A stretch of 5,892 nucleotides of DNA from the NCBI GenBank assembly GCA_033720735.1, contig JAWWBX010000281.1, positions 1 to 5,892 of the forward strand. Reading direction: 5' to 3'. The notes under the pieces are model-generated. The model ran no database searches. It had not been told where the DNA came from and was given only the letters and a program-made list of their open reading frames with translations. This DNA comes from B8-G4 sp033720735 (GTDB lineage: Bacteria; Bacteroidota; Bacteroidia; Chitinophagales; Saprospiraceae). Positions 4,222 to 5,892 of the stretch are shown piece after piece (the first letter of the stretch is position 1; every line of letters begins with the position of its first letter). The translations under genes and the position numbers were made by a program.

Positions 4222-5892
4222 CTACGACTTGCCCGTCTTCACCGGATCGGCCGGTCTTGCAGGCAGCTTCTTCGGATCGGCCTGCATCATTTTCAATACC
4301 TCCTGGACACCGCGCTCGAGCTGTGGATCCTTCCCGGCAAGCACCGACTTGGGATCATTTTCGACGACGATATCCGGCTGGACGCCCTCGCCCTCGATGA
4401 TCCAGTTGCCCTCGGTGTCGTTGGTGCCCTGCAGCGGCACGAAGACCAGCCCGCCATCCAGCAGCGGGCCCCAGCTCGAGATCCCGACCACACCGCCCCA
4501 ACTGCGTTTGCCGATCAGCGGGCCCAGTCCTGCCTCGCGGAACCGGTGCGGGAAAATATCACCATCGGACGCCGACGTCTCGTTGAGCAGGCAGGCCATG
4601 TTGCCGTGGAAGACGGAATAGGGGTAGGTTTGCGCCTTGTCGCTGCCGTGGCCAAAGCGTGTTCCGAGCAGTTTGGTGTCCAGGCGCTCGATGATCCATT
4701 GCGACACATTGCCGCCACCGTTAGAGCGCACGTCGATCACCAGCCCTTCCTTGCGGATCTGTGGATAGTACCACTTGATGAATTCGTAGATGCCGTTGCC
4801 ACCCATATCGGGGATATGGAGGTATCCCACTTTGCCATCGGTCATCTCCGCGACCTTCTTGCGGTTGCCTTCGACCCATTCCAGATAGAGCAGGTTGGCT
4901 TCGCTGGAGATGGGGTCGTACACCACCTCGCGTGCCCCGTCGGTCGTTGGCTTGTCGTTGAGCAGCAGGGCGACGGGGTGCGATTTGTGTTGCAACAGGC
5001 GATATGGATTGTCTGTACCCTCGAGTGTTTCACCGTCGATGGCCAGGACATAATCTCCTTCGTTGGCATCCACTCCGACTTCTGTGAGTGGGGAGCGATA
5101 TTTCGGTTCCTCGTTTTGCCCCTGGAAGATCCTGGCGATACGGTATTTGCCGGAAGCCTGATCCAGTTCGAAGCGCGCTCCGGGCAGTGCGACTACCGGC
5201 CGGTCGGGGATCTCGAAGTCACCACCCTGGATATACGCGTGTCCGACATTGAGTTCTGCGATCATCTCGCCGATCACGTAATTGAGATCCGAGCGGTGAC
5301 TGACGTGTGCGACGAGTTTGCGGTAGCGGTCACCGATCGCTTTCCAGTCGTAGCCATGCATGTTCTTCACGTAGAAGATGTCGCGGTAGCGGCGCCACAC
5401 TTCATCAAAGATGGTCATCCACTCGTCTGCGGGCACCCGGTCGACCATCAATCCTGCGGTGGAGACGGTCTTGGGATCTTTCGCTCCGGGCTTCGCATCG
5501 TACAGCTTATGCTGCCCACCCTCACTGGCCAGCAACTTCTTGCCATCCCACGAGAGCGCGTAGCTGGATGTCGTGGCCAGTTTGCTAGCTTTCTTGTCTT
5601 CCAGTGAAAAGATCTGCAGACTGGGCGGATCTTCGCCGCCACGGCCATAAAATGGTGCCGGGAATACGAGATACACCAGGTGTCCGTCGATAGCGCTCAG
5701 TCCGCCATAATTGTCCGCCTCGACAGGAATACGCACGCTGCGCTGGGCCAGGCCATCAAAATCGATGGAGACCTGCTTCATCCCGTCTTCGTCCCCGGTG
5801 CCCTCTTTCTGATCTGCCGTGGGCTTGGCAGCCTCGTCGTCACTCGACGCGATCTCGACTTCGTCGCTTTCCGGGGCGAAAAGGTTAGGCAC
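4222..5892 (-). CDS. Tricorn-type S41 serine peptidase, C-terminal half (5' end cut by the window)
   Basis: Tricorn proteases cut oligopeptides into short pieces; full proteins have two beta-propellers and are usually about 1050-1100 residues. The 556 residues here are the C-terminal half. Residues 1-40 include FAPESDE and an acidic low-complexity linker, 41-150 the end of a propeller (SYALSWDGKKLLASEGG), and about 155-225 the helical C1 domain (WMTIFDEVWRRYRDIFY, MHGYDWKAIGDRY). About 225-330 is a PDZ domain (GDYVLAIDGETL) and about 335-515 the S41 core. By family pattern the catalytic residues are His218 in AELNVGHAY, Ser442 in NETSASDGDIF with Asp443 next to it, and probably Glu500 in the IIEGEGVQPD segment. 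VIDVRSNGGGNVS (385-397) supplies the oxyanion glycines. The residue before His218 is Gly, where archaeal tricorn has a Ser. The leftmost codon is GTG at the window edge and is probably internal. In Gram-negatives such homologues are usually exported; here the N-terminus cannot be seen. Confidence 0.95.
   Translation of the reverse strand: MPNLFAPESDEVEIASSDDEAAKPTADQKEGTGDEDGMKQVSIDFDGLAQRSVRIPVEADNYGGLSAIDGHLVYLVFPAPFYGRGGEDPPSLQIFSLEDKKASKLATTSSYALSWDGKKLLASEGGQHKLYDAKPGAKDPKTVSTAGLMVDRVPADEWMTIFDEVWRRYRDIFYVKNMHGYDWKAIGDRYRKLVAHVSHRSDLNYVIGEMIAELNVGHAYIQGGDFEIPDRPVVALPGARFELDQASGKYRIARIFQGQNEEPKYRSPLTEVGVDANEGDYVLAIDGETLEGTDNPYRLLQHKSHPVALLLNDKPTTDGAREVVYDPISSEANLLYLEWVEGNRKKVAEMTDGKVGYLHIPDMGGNGIYEFIKWYYPQIRKEGLVIDVRSNGGGNVSQWIIERLDTKLLGTRFGHGSDKAQTYPYSVFHGNMACLLNETSASDGDIFPHRFREAGLGPLIGKRSWGGVVGISSWGPLLDGGLVFVPLQGTNDTEGNWIIEGEGVQPDIVVENDPKSVLAGKDPQLERGVQEVLKMMQADPKKLPARPADPVKTGKS

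Noticed and set aside
4138..5607. 489-codon open frame on + across the tricorn gene
   Set aside because: It lies antisense to a clearly homologous S41/PDZ protein, has no recognisable domain, and is explained by GC-biased codon use on the opposite strand.
1..5892. Defence island, toxin-antitoxin pair or mobile element cargo
   Set aside because: All four genes are assigned to peptidase, secreted propeller or lipoprotein families, and no transposase, integrase, nuclease or antitoxin pattern is present.

Overview
The window most likely comes from a moderately GC-rich member of the Bacteroidota, possibly close to Saprospiria/Lewinella-type marine or environmental lineages. The class is inferred from protein style alone. 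The clues are a secreted protein joining a 'GI.T.NP.AALDV.G' tail-fibre-like stalk to FG-GAP repeats, a small lipoprotein with an I-V-S-C lipobox followed by acidic residues, an M1 peptidase of the PGMEHQ subtype, and a tricorn-type S41 peptidase. Ribosome binding sites are weak or absent, as is usual in that phylum.

Layout: (1) 1-1407, + strand, the C-terminal part of an M1 zinc metallopeptidase that enters from the left edge. (2) 1408-1557, a short leader region with no convincing terminator. (3) 1558-3384, + strand, a complete 608-residue secreted protein made of a signal peptide, an N-terminal beta-rich domain, a short stalk and a predicted seven-bladed FG-GAP propeller. (4) 3463-3948, - strand, a complete 161-residue lipoprotein convergent with the propeller gene. 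(5) 3949-4221, a 273-base AT-richer intergenic stretch that is the most unusual DNA here. It holds five copies of a 10-12 base motif (consensus ACGRGRGTAA), three on + and two on -, plus three perfect short hairpins. (6) 4222-5892, - strand, the C-terminal half of a tricorn-type protease that runs off the right edge.

Functionally, two peptidases suited to breaking down oligopeptides (an aminopeptidase-type M1 enzyme and a tricorn-like serine peptidase) flank two envelope or secreted proteins of unknown role. The genes do not form one operon: strands are +, +, -, -, and the gaps are 150, 78 and 273 bases. There are no tRNA or rRNA genes, CRISPR arrays, transposase genes or recognisable defence genes. 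I see no clear new multi-gene system. The best candidates for something undescribed are the intergenic repeat/hairpin cluster and the architecture of the propeller protein.
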